Of a stretch of DNA of 64,000 nucleotides, positions 57,180-64,000 are shown in pieces. The stretch is from Chitinilyticum litopenaei DSM 21440. Its GTDB lineage: Bacteria > Pseudomonadota > Gammaproteobacteria > Burkholderiales > Chitinibacteraceae. Made by a program: the position numbers and the translations under genes. The DNA lies in the NCBI RefSeq assembly GCF_000428145.1, contig NZ_ATZJ01000012.1, positions 21,702 to 85,701 on the forward strand, in the 5' to 3' direction. Each line of letters begins with the position of its first letter. Positions within the stretch are counted from its first letter, which is position 1. The notes under the pieces were generated by a model that saw only the letters and a program-made list of their open reading frames with translations, did not search any database and was not told the DNA's origin.

Positions 57180-57599
57180 TCAGCCTTTCGCGCGCTGCAG
57201 CAGGCCGAACAGCGCGAAGCCGGCGAACATGGCGGCCACGAACACGGCAATGCGCAGCTCGCCCATCGCCAGCCCGACGAGGGCCGGCGCCGGACAGATG
57301 CCGGCCAGGCCCCAGCCGGTGCCAAACGCCAGGCTGCCGAAGATCAGCGGGCGATCCAGGCGGTTGTTCTGCGGCAGCTGCATGGCTTCATGGGTCAGCA
57401 GCGTGCTGTTGCGGCGCCTGGCCAGTGCGAAAAACACGCTGGCCACGCCGATGGCGCCGCCCATCACGAAGGCCAGGCTCGGGTCCCACAGGCCGGTGAT
57501 GTCCAGAAAGCCCTGCACCTTGGCCGGGTTGGCCATGCCCGAGAGAATCAGCCCGAGGCCGAAGATCAGGCCGGCGGCGAGTGCAATGAGATTCAGCAT
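57180..57599 (-). CDS. YeeE/YedE family transporter half (second)
   Basis: 139 residues from MLNLIALAAGLIFGLGLILS. Four membrane helices, with the conserved cysteine in GTGWGLAGICPAPALVGLAM and FGSLAFG. YeeE/YedE proteins move thiosulfate or related sulfur. It pairs with the next gene as two halves of one transporter, a usual arrangement with persulfide dioxygenase genes. Confidence 0.9.
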   Translation of the reverse strand: MLNLIALAAGLIFGLGLILSGMANPAKVQGFLDITGLWDPSLAFVMGGAIGVASVFFALARRRNSTLLTHEAMQLPQNNRLDRPLIFGSLAFGTGWGLAGICPAPALVGLAMGELRIAVFVAAMFAGFALFGLLQRAKG

Positions 57600-57609
57600 G
57601 GTCTTTTCC

Positions 57610-58050
57610 TCAGGCGATTGCATGGCGGATGACGTAAACGGTGACAAACCCCGCGCCCATGAAACTGAGCACGGCCACCAGCGAGCGCAGCGACAGTCGC
57701 GACAGCCCGCACACGCCATGCCCGCTGGTGCAGCCATTGGCGTAGCGCGTGCCGATGCCGACCAGCAGGCCGGCAGCCAGCATCACCGGCCAGTCGGCCA
57801 CCAGCGTCAGCGCCGGCAGCGTCGCAAACGCCGCCCACAGCGCGGGGGCGAGCACGAGGCCGAGCACGAAGCTCAGCCGCCAGTTGCGCTCGCCGGCATT
57901 GCGCCAGCGCGCATCGAACAGGCCGCCGAGAATGCCGCTGATGCCGGCGATGCGCCCGGCGAGCAGCACCAGCAGGCCTGCCGCCAGGCCGATCAGCGCG
58001 CCGCCGGCCAGCGCCGACCACGGGGTGAAGTGGGCAAGATCAATCTGCAT
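57610..58050 (-). CDS. YeeE/YedE family transporter half (first)
   Basis: 146 residues from MQIDLAHFTPWSALAGGALI. Membrane helices with GGALIGLAAGLLVLLAGRIA, ISGILGGLF and the Cys motif ANGCTSGHGVCGLSRLS. Overlaps the regulator gene by 11 bp and precedes the second half by 10 bp. Confidence 0.9.
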   Translation of the reverse strand: MQIDLAHFTPWSALAGGALIGLAAGLLVLLAGRIAGISGILGGLFDARWRNAGERNWRLSFVLGLVLAPALWAAFATLPALTLVADWPVMLAAGLLVGIGTRYANGCTSGHGVCGLSRLSLRSLVAVLSFMGAGFVTVYVIRHAIA

Positions 58051-58387
58051 GGACGCTATCCTTCTCGGTGATGGTGGCGGGCATGGCCGGGCAGTACAGG
58101 CCATAGAGCAGTTCCAGCACCTGGCGCGCTTCGGCGCTGGCGATGCTGTAGTAGATGCGCTTGCCGTCGCGGCGGGTGTTCACCAGCCCCTCGTTGCGCA
58201 GCACGCCCAGCTGTTGCGACAGCGTGGGCTGGCGGATCCCGAGCAGCGCCTCGAAATCCGACACGCATTTCTCGCCATCGACCATCTGGCACAGGAGCAG
58301 CAGGCGGTCTTCGTTGCCCAGCACCTTCAACAGCGCGCAGGCCTGGCTGGCAGCGGTGCGCATCAGGGCCATCTGTTCCGGGCTCAT
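58040..58387 (-). CDS. ArsR-type (BigR/SqrR-like) persulfide-sensing repressor
   Basis: 115 residues from MSPEQMALMRTAASQACALL. Winged helix: ALLGIRQPTLSQQLGVLRNE, GLVNTRRDGKRIYYSI. Cys at 41 (GEKCVSDFEA) and 99 (LYGLYCP) sit where BigR and SqrR have their regulatory cysteines; Cys17 and Cys33 are extra. It likely represses both the transporter operon and the divergent hydrolase gene and releases DNA when persulfide bridges form. Confidence 0.88.
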   Translation of the reverse strand: MSPEQMALMRTAASQACALLKVLGNEDRLLLLCQMVDGEKCVSDFEALLGIRQPTLSQQLGVLRNEGLVNTRRDGKRIYYSIASAEARQVLELLYGLYCPAMPATITEKDSVHAD

Positions 58388-58415
58388 GGTGGCCTCCGTT
58401 TTGATTAAGTTGAAA

Positions 58416-58430
58416 ACATTATATTTATGT
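58416..58430. promoter_or_regulatory. putative operator between bigR-like and persulfide dioxygenase genes
   Basis: ACAT-tatattt-ATGT, AT-rich imperfect palindrome in the 100-bp divergent region, in the style of BigR operators. Confidence 0.45.
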
Positions 58431-58487
58431 GTAGAATGAATGTAAAGCCAGCCGGCAAGTTCCGGCAGCAAAAACGGAGACTCAGCC

Positions 58488-59351
58488 ATGACCGCCCAGG
58501 TAGCCCCCTTCTTTGATGCTGTTACCGCCACCGTATCCTATGTGGTTTACGACCGCCCCGGCGGCACGGCCGCCATCATCGATCCGGTGCTCGACTTCGA
58601 CCCGAAATCCGGCCGCACCGCCACGCACAATGCGCAGCGCCTCGTCGATTTCGTGCGCGAACAGGGCTTGACGGTCGAATGGATACTGGAAACGCACGCG
58701 CATGCCGACCACCTGTCGGCGGCGGCCTGGCTCAAGGCGCAGCTGGGCGGCAAGGTGGCGATCGGCGCGCGCATCAACGCGGTGCAGAAGGTCTTCAAGC
58801 CGGTGTTCAATCTGGAAGAGGGCTTCGCCACCGACGGCAGCCAGTTCGATTACCTGTTTGCCGAGGATGAGCGCTTTGCCATTGGCGAGCTGGGTGGCCA
58901 GGCGCTGTTCGTTCCCGGCCATACGCCGGCCGACATGGCCTACCTGATCGGCGATGCGCTGTTCGTCGGCGACACGATCTTCATGCCCGACGTCGGAACC
59001 GCGCGCTGCGACTTTCCCGGCGGCGATGCCGCCACGCTGTACCGCTCGGTGCAGCAACTCTACGCCTTGCCTGGCGCCACGCGCGTGTTCGTCTGCCACG
59101 ACTACCTGCCGCCGGAGCGCAGCGAGCCGCAGTGGGAATCGACGATTGCTGAGCAAAAGCGCGCCAATATCCATATTCACGATGGCGTCAGCGAGGCCGA
59201 TTTCGTCGCCATGCGCTGCGCGCGCGACGCGACGCTGGCGATGCCGGTGCTCATCCTGCCCAGCATCCAGGTCAATGTGCGCGCCGGCGAACTGCCGCCG
59301 CCGGCGGCCAACGGCAAGCGTTACCTGCAAATCCCGATTGATGTGCTTTAA
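58488..59351 (+). CDS. MBL-fold persulfide dioxygenase-like hydrolase (Blh type)
   Basis: 287 residues. DPVLDFDPKSGRT, ETHAHADHLSAAAWLKAQLG (HxHxDH metal site), LFVPGHTPADMAYLIGDALF, GDTIFMPDVGTARCDFPGGD and VFVCHDY form the ETHE1/Blh pattern. Oxidises glutathione or protein persulfide to sulfite. Divergent from the ArsR-type repressor. trxC follows 74 bp later behind a 59-bp element. Confidence 0.93.
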   Translation: MTAQVAPFFDAVTATVSYVVYDRPGGTAAIIDPVLDFDPKSGRTATHNAQRLVDFVREQGLTVEWILETHAHADHLSAAAWLKAQLGGKVAIGARINAVQKVFKPVFNLEEGFATDGSQFDYLFAEDERFAIGELGGQALFVPGHTPADMAYLIGDALFVGDTIFMPDVGTARCDFPGGDAATLYRSVQQLYALPGATRVFVCHDYLPPERSEPQWESTIAEQKRANIHIHDGVSEADFVAMRCARDATLAMPVLILPSIQVNVRAGELPPPAANGKRYLQIPIDVL

Positions 59352-59354
59352 TCG

Positions 59355-59413
59355 GGGTATGTGAATAAAGCCCTTTTTGAAAATGGGCTGCAGACTAATA
59401 CATAAAAGAGTAT
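59355..59413 (+). repeat. 59-bp GGGTAT element, copy 16
   Basis: GGGTATGTGAATAAAGCCC, TTTTTGAAAATGGGCTGCAG, ATACAT-AAAA-GAGTAT, GTAT at offset 53. Ends 12 bp before trxC. Confidence 0.8.
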
Positions 59414-59425
59414 CAAGGAAATGCC

Positions 59426-59851
59426 ATGCAACTGAACTGCCCGCACTGCCACACCGGCAACCGTCTGGACGCCAGTCGTCTTGCCGACGCCCCGAATTGC
59501 GGCGCCTGCAAGCAGCCGCTGTTGTCCGGCGCACCGCTGGAGGCGAACGCCGCCAACCTGATCGAGCTGCTGCAGCACGCACCGCAGCCCATCGTGCTGG
59601 ATTTCTGGGCGCCGTGGTGCGGGCCCTGCCGCATGTTCGCGCCAACCTACGCCGCCACCGCCGCCGACTGGGCGGGCAGGGCGCTGTTTGTGAAAGTGAA
59701 CACCGAAGCCGAACCCATGCTCGCGCAGCAGTTCCAGATCCGCAGCATTCCGACGCTGATGGTCTGGAAGGGCGGCGAAATCGTCGCGCAAATGGCCGGC
59801 GCGCTGCCGGCAGGCCAGTTCAATGCCTGGCTGCAGCAGAGTCTGGGCTGA
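59426..59851 (+). CDS. trxC: thioredoxin TrxC
   Basis: 141 residues. N-terminal zinc ribbon (CPHCHTGN..CGACK), then thioredoxin fold VLDFWAPWCGPCRMFAPTYA (WCGPC active site), IRSIPTLMVWKGG with cis-Pro. AAGGAA precedes the ATG. Its place between a persulfide dioxygenase and DUF2892 suggests a role in sulfur redox. Confidence 0.95.
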   Translation: MQLNCPHCHTGNRLDASRLADAPNCGACKQPLLSGAPLEANAANLIELLQHAPQPIVLDFWAPWCGPCRMFAPTYAATAADWAGRALFVKVNTEAEPMLAQQFQIRSIPTLMVWKGGEIVAQMAGALPAGQFNAWLQQSLG

Positions 59852-59921
59852 ACGGGCTGTCTGGCCGGGCAGGCTGTCCGCTGGGCTTTGTGATGATGTC
59901 ATCGATCCAAGGAGCAAGACC

Positions 59922-60152
59922 ATGATGAACTGCAAACGCAATGTGGGCGGCGCAGACCGCATTCTGCGCGTGGCGGCTGGCGCCACGCTGATCGGCCTGA
60001 GCCTCGCCGGCATCATCGGCCCCTGGGGCTGGATCGGCATCGTGCCGCTGGCCACCGGCTTGTTCCGCTTCTGCCCGCTGTACCCGCTGCTGAAGATCAA
60101 TACCTGCGGCAAGGATGGCGGCGAGAGCGCCAGCGACAAAGCGGCCGAATAA
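59922..60152 (+). CDS. DUF2892 (YgaP-type) membrane protein
   Basis: 76 residues from MMNCKRNVGGADRILRVAAG, two membrane helices, GLFRFCPLYPLLKINTCGKD at the C-terminus. Such domains accompany rhodanese in YgaP. AAGGAG precedes the ATG. Fits the sulfur module. Confidence 0.9.
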   Translation: MMNCKRNVGGADRILRVAAGATLIGLSLAGIIGPWGWIGIVPLATGLFRFCPLYPLLKINTCGKDGGESASDKAAE

Positions 60153-60215
60153 GGCCACCCGGGCTGGACGGCCGGCGGTGCTGCGCCTTGCCGCAACTGG
60201 TATAGTCGCGCCCGT

Positions 60216-61295
60216 ATGAATACCGCCACCGCATCCGGCGCCTTGGGCGCCTCATCCTTCCATCAGCTCGGCGACCTGCGCCAGACCCTGCGCGAACTGG
60301 GCGCGCGCGAGGTGCACGAGCTGCGCATGCTGCGCGCCTGGCTGTCCGGCAGTGCGCTCGACCAGGGCCCGAAGCGCCAGCAGGCCGAACACGCGCTGCC
60401 GAAAGCCCTGCGCGAGGCGATGCCGCAGTTGGGCGCCGCGCTGGCGAAACTTGCCAGCGTGAAGAGCGAACACCCCAGCGAAGACGGCTCGGCGCGCCTG
60501 CTGGTGGCGCTGGCCGACGGCCAGACGGTGGAAAGCGTGCTGCTGCCGCGCGATGGCGTGTGCGTGTCCTCGCAACTGGGCTGCGCGGTCGGCTGCGTGT
60601 TCTGCATGACCGGCAAGGAAGGCCTGCTGCGCCAGCTCGGCAGCGCCGAAATCGTCGCCCAGGTGGTGCTGGCCCGGCAGAAACGCCCGGTGAAAAAGGT
60701 CGTGTTCATGGGCATGGGCGAGCCCGCGCACAATATGGTTAACGTGCTGGAAGCCATCGAGCTGCTCGGCACCCTGGGCGGCATCGCTCACAAGAATCTG
60801 GTGTTCTCGACGGTGGGCGACACGCGCGTGTTTGACGCGCTGCCGGGCGGCATCGTCAAGCCCGCACTGGCGCTGTCGCTGCACACCACCCGCGCCGATC
60901 TGCGCGCCGAGCTCTTGCCGCGCGCGCCGCGCCTCACGCCCGACGAGCTGGTCGAGCTGGGTGAAGACTACGCGCGCAAGACCGGCTACCCCATCCAGTA
61001 CCAGTGGACGCTGCTCGAAGGCATCAACGATACGGCGGAAGAGCTCGACGGCATCGTGCGACTCCTGAAGGGCAAGTACGCGATCATGAACATGATTCCC
61101 TACAACACGGTCGACGCCTTGCCCTACCGGCGCCCGAGCTGGGACAAGGCCGCGGCAATCGCCCGCGAGCTGCACCAGCGCGGCGTGCTCACCAAACTGC
61201 GCAATTCCGCCGGCCAGGATGTCGACGGCGGCTGCGGCCAGCTGCGCGCGCGGGTGAGCAAGATCGAGTTTCGCGCGGCGAAAGGTAGGGAGTGA
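60216..61295 (+). CDS. RlmN-like radical-SAM RNA methyltransferase
   Basis: 359 residues. CVSSQLGCAVGCVFCMTGKE, GMGEPAHNMVNVLEAIELL, LALSLHTTRADLRAELLPRA, GYPIQYQWTLLEGINDTAEE and the C-terminal NSAGQDVDGGCGQLRARV with the methyl-carrying Cys. Close to RlmN, but GCVFCMTGKEG with several replacements in the cluster loop suggests the RlmN paralogue group. Target probably 23S rRNA or tRNA. TATAGT lies 13 bp upstream. Confidence 0.9.
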   Translation: MNTATASGALGASSFHQLGDLRQTLRELGAREVHELRMLRAWLSGSALDQGPKRQQAEHALPKALREAMPQLGAALAKLASVKSEHPSEDGSARLLVALADGQTVESVLLPRDGVCVSSQLGCAVGCVFCMTGKEGLLRQLGSAEIVAQVVLARQKRPVKKVVFMGMGEPAHNMVNVLEAIELLGTLGGIAHKNLVFSTVGDTRVFDALPGGIVKPALALSLHTTRADLRAELLPRAPRLTPDELVELGEDYARKTGYPIQYQWTLLEGINDTAEELDGIVRLLKGKYAIMNMIPYNTVDALPYRRPSWDKAAAIARELHQRGVLTKLRNSAGQDVDGGCGQLRARVSKIEFRAAKGRE

Positions 61296-61327
61296 AAGTC
61301 CCATAGGGATTTGCGCCCCCTGCTTGG

Positions 61328-62071
61328 CTATCGCTCCACCGGGCATTCCCAACCATCGTATTTCCCCGCGTGCCGGGTTGCAGCCAAGGAGATCGGGTAA
61401 GTGACTTTGTCAATATTGGAGAAGGAAGGAATGTCATTACGCCAGATCTGCACGCCAATGGCGGGCTCCTGAGATTCATGGCTGGTGAAGCTGCGTAGCT
61501 GAAAGCCAAGCTGCTGAACTTCGGCAAGAAAGGCATCTGCAGCTTCGCGTGTTGGAAAATAACTCCAGTGATCGATTTCGCGGTGCGCCTCCAGCTTATC
61601 ACCCATCCGTTCCAGAGTGGCGCACACCCTGCGATTTTCAATTTTCTCCCGATCCATAGGGCTTGGCAGCAAAAAATCTAGATAGACAGACCACGTGGCA
61701 TCCTCACGATAGCCGGTTTCGTACCGATAGCCAGCATGCCCCGCCAAAGCTTGTGCGACTTGTTCCGACCAGTTTTCCGGTGTTGCAACATAAAAAATAA
61801 AATCCCGGCAACCATCTGACGTGTTGCGTCCGACGTATATGCTTGAGAAATTGGCCAGCGCCTGAGTGAGGGCATCCTCAAGGTTGCAGAGAATCTCAAA
61901 TTCCTCTTGACTGGAAAGCCCGTCACCCCTTGGTGAAATCATGTACAGCCGCACGTAGGCCATAAAAGGAAAACCGGTAACCGGGGCCTCGTGCTCCAGA
62001 CTCAGGTCGACGAAAATGGAGGCGGTTAGGTCGTCAACCTGCAAAGAATAGAAATCCCAATCATCAGCCAT
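61328..62071 (-). CDS. DUF695-RraB fusion protein
   Basis: 247 residues. Residues 1-130 fit DUF695 (WDFYSLQVDDLTASIFVDL, ENWSEQVAQALA). Residues about 150-247 match RraB, an RNase E inhibitor: LEAHREIDHWSYFPTREAAD, AFLAEVQQLGF, WRNDIPSFSNIDKVT. The fusion is found in scattered bacteria; its function is unknown. It is convergent with the RlmN-like gene. Confidence 0.8.
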   Translation of the reverse strand: MADDWDFYSLQVDDLTASIFVDLSLEHEAPVTGFPFMAYVRLYMISPRGDGLSSQEEFEILCNLEDALTQALANFSSIYVGRNTSDGCRDFIFYVATPENWSEQVAQALAGHAGYRYETGYREDATWSVYLDFLLPSPMDREKIENRRVCATLERMGDKLEAHREIDHWSYFPTREAADAFLAEVQQLGFQLRSFTSHESQEPAIGVQIWRNDIPSFSNIDKVTYPISLAATRHAGKYDGWECPVER

Positions 62072-62159
62072 TGCTGTTTTCCTGTGTGAGCTGAAAAATC
62101 AGCTGCTTGCATGTTGATAATTATTGGAAGAATCAATATGCATATTCCTACATACAAGC

Positions 62160-62756
62160 CTACCAGCGTGAATATCCCCACTGCAGCTCGTTGTTAGTGG
62201 TTTTGCGTCCAAAACGACGCGGATAGCCTGGCGGCGGGCAGCGCACATTGTTCATGATGGGTTTGGCGATGGGCCGAAAGACGTCCAGCACCCAGGCGGG
62301 CAGGGGATTCACGTCGGGCAGGGAGTAGTAAACGAATTCGCCGATCGAGGTCAGCAGCCAGTCTTCGACGGACTGGTCATTGCGCAGTGGTGTTGCATTC
62401 AGGTTCGAGTCTGCCATCTGCAGCAATTCGGCCATGTCCCGCACCGACCAGCCATGGAATGTCATGGGCACAGGCGTATCCACCAGCATGTCCTGAAGCC
62501 ATTCGATGGCGGTGCAGGCTGGCTCAGGCTCTGGGCTGTCACTGAGCTGTTCAAGCAGGAAACGCGCGACTGCACAGCCCGGCTCACTGATGACCAGACC
62601 CGGATGCTCGCCGCTGCCGCCACCGAGCACCAGGGTATCGGGCGAGCAGGCAAAATCGTTGATGTCGCCCTGTTCAATGCAAACCAGCGGGTGGTAAATC
62701 GGCAGATAGCCAAGATGGCCGAGATATTCGTGGTCAAAGGTGTCGATATAGCTCAT
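62160..62756 (-). CDS. hypothetical protein (198 aa)
   Basis: I recognise no family. The protein is acidic, with LGGGSGEHPGLVISEPGCAV, HGWSVRDMAELLQMADSNL, TNNELQWGYSRW. It could be an immunity-type or accessory protein. It stands between the DUF695-RraB gene and repeats. Confidence 0.6.
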   Translation of the reverse strand: MSYIDTFDHEYLGHLGYLPIYHPLVCIEQGDINDFACSPDTLVLGGGSGEHPGLVISEPGCAVARFLLEQLSDSPEPEPACTAIEWLQDMLVDTPVPMTFHGWSVRDMAELLQMADSNLNATPLRNDQSVEDWLLTSIGEFVYYSLPDVNPLPAWVLDVFRPIAKPIMNNVRCPPPGYPRRFGRKTTNNELQWGYSRW

Positions 62757-62827
62757 TGGTATGCTTTTAACGGATTGCCCATCTATGCCCGCCTGGGAGA
62801 TCGCTGCCGCGAAGTTAAGGCGAAGTA

Positions 62828-62892
62828 GGCCGGAAAAGCGCAGCGTCTTCCGGCCCTTGCACGGAGTCGGATGGCGCTGGCGCTTATCCGAC
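62828..62892. repeat. two adjacent REP-like palindromes
   Basis: GGCCGGAA..TTCCGGCC (62828-62855) and GTCGGAT..ATCCGAC (62866-62892). Confidence 0.7.
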
Positions 62893-63045
62893 CTGCGAAT
62901 ACACAGCGCTTATTTTCGCTGCAGTGGCTTGGCAGGCACTCCTCACAAAGCGGCATATCTTCGTGCAGTGTACTGCATTGCCAATGGCAGAATTATCCAT
63001 GCCATTCTGATTGGAAGTAAGGTCAGTGAATTGGCTTTAGTTTGG

Positions 63046-63405
63046 TTAATTCAAGCCAAGCCGATTGCCTTCACTATCCAGGAACAAGGCAAAGTAACCA
63101 TTCCCGTCTGCATGTGGTGTTTTTGCAAGCAGCACACTACCTCCATTTTCCTCGATTTTTGAGAGTGCAGCTTGCAGGTCGTTTCCCGCATTCAAATACA
63201 ATGTAACGCCTGAACTGGATGGTATGTATCCTTCGCCCTGGATGATAATGCCAACGGTATCTTGTCCTTCGTACGGGAATAACCCCATTTTCATATCTGG
63301 TGTTTCCATTTTCTCAATCGGAATTTCAAACACTTTGCTGTAAAAGCTTATTGCCCGGTCCAGATTTGTTGCCGGGATTTCAAATATATTGGCTATGCTG
63401 CTCAT
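63046..63405 (-). CDS. VOC family (glyoxalase-like) protein
   Basis: 119 residues. ANIFEIPATNLDRAISFYSK, GMKLGLFPYE-like DMKMGLFPYEGQDTVGIII, SGVTLYLNAGNDLQAALSKI, and a final FALFLDSEGNRLGLN are typical of VOC proteins. Lower GC than the chromosome average. Substrate unknown. Confidence 0.85.
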   Translation of the reverse strand: MSSIANIFEIPATNLDRAISFYSKVFEIPIEKMETPDMKMGLFPYEGQDTVGIIIQGEGYIPSSSGVTLYLNAGNDLQAALSKIEENGGSVLLAKTPHADGNGYFALFLDSEGNRLGLN

Positions 63406-63562
63406 GGGTTCTCCACTGGTTTGTCTTGGTTGTGGCCGGAAATGTCTTGATGATTGTTGCCATGCATGGGTATGGCGCTTTCAGCCAGCGTGCATCGATT
63501 GGCCGTGGATGAAAATTACACCATGGCGGTGGTGAGGGATTGTAAAAAAACGACAAGGGTGG

Positions 63563-63922
63563 TTATTTGTATAGCAGTGAGGCAAGGATCATGCTTTTTT
63601 CATCAAAGAAGTCACTGGGCCTTATGCCAGTAAACTCCTTGAAGTCTTTGATGAAGTGCGATTGGTCATAATAATTGCTTGTGTATGCAATGTTTGTAAG
63701 CGTTTCTTTTTGATTTATTAAGAGCTTCAGGGCTGTTTGTAGTCGAACAAGCTTGCTTAATTGCTTCGGGCTGACGCCAACAGTGTCTAGAAACTGCCTT
63801 TCTAGCTTTCGTTTCAGGCTTTGGTCTGCATTGACAATCGTGTTGATGGCGATGTTGCCGCTGTTCTGGAATAGTGTTTCAACTGTGGTTTTTACAATAT
63901 TGGGCACCTCGAAAAACCTCAT
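63563..63922 (-). pseudogene. AraC family regulator fragment (C-terminal HTH)
   Basis: 119 residues. The C-terminal two-HTH AraC domain is intact (VGVSPKQLSKLVRLQTALKL, LTNIAYTSNYYDQSHFIKDF, KEFTGIRPSDFF), but the effector domain is absent; the first codons (MRFFEVPN) are read from the 17-bp inverted repeat at 63902. The fragment appears to result from insertion of that element. Confidence 0.75.
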
Positions 63923-64000
63923 TTTTCAAAAGCCGCCCCTTTAAGAATCAATGAGTTACCGAGCAATTTTTCATGAAAACAGGGGTTTTTCGAGGTACCC
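63902..64000. mobile_element. inverted repeat-bounded element (partial or MITE-like)
   Basis: GGGCACCTCGAAAAACC at 63902-63918 and GGTTTTTCGAGGTACCC at 63984-64000 are inverted with one mismatch. They may be the two ends of a 99-bp MITE or inner and outer repeats of an insertion sequence continuing past the window. Confidence 0.5.

Noticed and set aside
62757..62800. Possible degenerate 59-bp element (GGTATGC...ATCTATGCCC)
   Set aside because: The stem-loop arms and the 53-bp spacing are not present.
63468..63516. Another possible GGGTAT element (GGGTATGGCGCTTTCAGCC)
   Set aside because: Only the first 20 bp resemble the family; the second half does not fold or align, so it was not counted.

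Overview
The window is about 64 kb of GC-rich chromosome (house-keeping genes clearly above 60% GC) from a Gram-negative bacterium. Gene content (recA/recX, ubiG, aroC, bioB, hpnD-hpnE, RoxA, SlyD, a TrxC-type thioredoxin, tRNAs with encoded CCA) fits a betaproteobacterium. A secreted NodB-type deacetylase carrying two chitin-binding-like modules suggests a chitin- or polysaccharide-using member of Neisseriales, possibly Chitinibacteraceae; that placement is inference. No rRNA, CRISPR array, prophage or complete insertion sequence is visible.

Layout. 1-7.3 kb: 3' part of L-serine ammonia-lyase, HDOD protein, GNAT enzyme, PhnA/YjdM, small heat-shock protein, nucleoid-associated protein, ComF, BioB. 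7.4-17 kb: a chemoreceptor fused to a solute-binding-protein-like domain, chorismate synthase, a membrane protein, a lipoprotein, the squalene genes hpnD-hpnE, a YciK-like SDR with altered catalytic residues, and a Bcr/CflA exporter. 17-25 kb: an oxidoreductase/DsbA-like pair divergent from a LysR regulator, then recX and recA separated by 1.8 kb of repeats and two AT-rich small genes, then a sensor kinase without its phospho-acceptor histidine. 25-36 kb: dadA, a NagD-like phosphatase, thiM-thiE-thiD, a frameshifted YkgJ gene, the deacetylase, CHAD and HAD proteins, YchJ. 36.5-37.5 kb: an AT-rich island with a phased operator-like array, a 30-codon gene and a run of GCAA-capped RNA hairpins ending in a terminator. 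37.5-45 kb: mtaD-ubiG-gph, RoxA, a Bcp-like peroxiredoxin without the peroxidatic Cys, SlyD, a COG2509 flavoprotein. 45-55 kb: small DUF genes (one with a Fur-like site), a diguanylate cyclase, a GlmS-like protein with a degenerate glutaminase domain, GT14, YbaK, YigZ, YbjN, tRNA-Arg and a tRNA Ser-Arg-Glu cluster. 55-60 kb: a sulfide/persulfide module (SulP, two YeeE/YedE halves, an ArsR regulator with two Cys, persulfide-dioxygenase-like hydrolase, TrxC, DUF2892). 60-64 kb: an RlmN-like methyltransferase, then lower-GC accessory genes ending in an AraC fragment cut by an inverted repeat.

The most striking structure is a dispersed 59-bp intergenic element present at least 16 times. It starts GGGTAT, contains a GCAGCC-TTT/AAA-GGGCTGC stem-loop, and ends in a second GTAT exactly 53 bp after the first in most copies. 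Three other dispersed repeat families and Pseudomonas-like REP sequences fill several intergenic gaps. The best candidate for a new system is the 36.9-37.43 kb locus (operator array, microprotein gene, hairpin RNA with an exposed CU-rich segment, terminator). The MCP-solute-binding fusion and the GlmS-like protein come next.
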